DNA of 6,947 nucleotides from Acidobacteriota bacterium (GTDB lineage: Bacteria; Acidobacteriota; Terriglobia; Terriglobales; Acidobacteriaceae). Below, piece after piece: positions 6,483-6,947 of this stretch (the stretch's first letter is position 1; every line of letters begins with the position of its first letter). The notes under the pieces are model-generated. The model was given only the letters and a program-made list of their open reading frames with translations, had not been told where the DNA came from and searched no databases. Location of the stretch: the NCBI GenBank assembly GCA_003224835.1, contig QHZX01000241.1, positions 1-6,947 on the forward strand, written 5' to 3'. The translations under genes and the position numbers were made by a program.

Positions 6483-6947
6483 TCAACTCTTCTCTGGCGG
6501 CCTCGCTGGTGTTCCGTCCTTCTTCACATAATGCGCATACCAGGCCAAGTTCCGTTGCAGCCGGTCTTTGATATGCGAAGGTGTTTTGAAACCGTGAAAT
6601 TCGCCGGGATAAACCACCAACTCAGTTTCGCGCCCCAGGCTTTTCATCGCCTCATACATTTGCTCGCTGCCAATGATGGGAACATTCCAATCGATTTCTC
6701 CGCCCATGAACAGCGTTGGCGTCGTGATCTTGTCGACTTTGTCGAAGAACGAAAGCTTGTCCCAGATTGCGTGCTTCGCCCAGGGTTGGCCGAGTTCGGT
6801 GTCATAGTCAAGAATGTATTGGTCGTGTCCGTAGAGGGCGGCAAAAAATGACGAACCGGCCCCCGAAATTGCCGCCTTAAAGCGAGTGCTCTGCGCGATG
6901 ACGAAATCCGTGGAAATCGCTCCATAAGACCATCCGCCGACGCCAAG
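6483..6947 (-). CDS. S9 (prolyl oligopeptidase) family peptidase, C-terminal catalytic part (5' truncated by window edge)
   Basis: The - strand frame is open from the right edge to TGA at 6485-6483, giving the last 154 residues of an alpha/beta-hydrolase. All three catalytic residues are visible, counted from the edge: the nucleophile Ser7 in GGWSYG, the acid Asp86 in GGEIDWNVP, and His118 in YPGEFHGF. The block SEQMYEAMKSLG between acid and histidine and the final RNLAWYAHYV are characteristic of the S9 dipeptidyl/acylaminoacyl-peptidase group. The residue after GWSYG is Ala rather than the usual Gly. The N-terminal part, normally a beta-propeller and perhaps a signal peptide, lies outside the window, so exact specificity and location cannot be given. 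An internal ATG at 6707 is not a plausible start because the essential serine lies upstream of it. The C-terminal tail is short and charged. Confidence 0.93.
   Translation of the reverse strand, partial: LGVGGWSYGAISTDFVIAQSTRFKAAISGAGSSFFAALYGHDQYILDYDTELGQPWAKHAIWDKLSFFDKVDKITTPTLFMGGEIDWNVPIIGSEQMYEAMKSLGRETELVVYPGEFHGFKTPSHIKDRLQRNLAWYAHYVKKDGTPARPPEKS

Noticed and set aside
6483..6707. Separate small gene starting at the internal ATG 6707
   Set aside because: The frame continues upstream to the window edge through the catalytic serine motif and the rest of the S9 domain, so this is the tail of a larger gene.

Overview
This 6.9 kb window looks like chromosomal DNA of a free-living bacterium. 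The most likely source is the Acidobacteriota (Koribacter/Terriglobia-like). That assignment rests on the style of the proteins (exported DUF885 protein, S9 peptidase with a D-W-N-V-P acid motif), moderate-to-high G+C codon use, and a pair of GGCTT-loop palindromes between purD and purE that resemble intergenic repeats I remember from acidobacterial genomes. It is an inference from memory, not a computed result.

Layout. The + strand carries the C-terminal third of the transcription-repair coupling factor Mfd (1-1160, cut by the left edge), an exported DUF885 metallopeptidase-like protein (1242-2963) and a GalU-type UTP-glucose-1-phosphate uridylyltransferase with a short C-terminus (3012-3809). 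The - strand, read from the right edge leftwards, carries the C-terminal catalytic part of an S9 prolyl-oligopeptidase-family enzyme (6947-6483, cut by the right edge), a small exported NTF2/SnoaL-like protein (6336-5866), purD (5712-4441) and purE (4352-3849). The two gene sets converge, with galU and purE ending 39 bp apart.

How the genes relate. PurD (glycinamide ribonucleotide synthetase) and PurE (N5-CAIR mutase) are two steps of de novo IMP synthesis and are probably co-transcribed from a recognisable promoter just upstream of purD. The partner PurK is not in the window. GalU supplies UDP-glucose for envelope and exopolysaccharide synthesis. Mfd is a housekeeping repair translocase. The DUF885 and S9 proteins are both hydrolases of the peptidase type; DUF885 has a signal peptide, and the N-terminus of the S9 protein lies outside the window. 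No operon logic ties these three + strand genes together.

No gap without a gene exceeds 300 bp; the largest are 5713-5865 (purD promoter) and 6337-6482 (palindrome and possible promoter). I found no tRNA, rRNA, CRISPR, insertion sequence or phage gene, and no convincing undescribed multi-gene system. The points that merit a second look are the truncated GalU end, the paired palindromes between purD and purE, and the apparently leaderless purD start.
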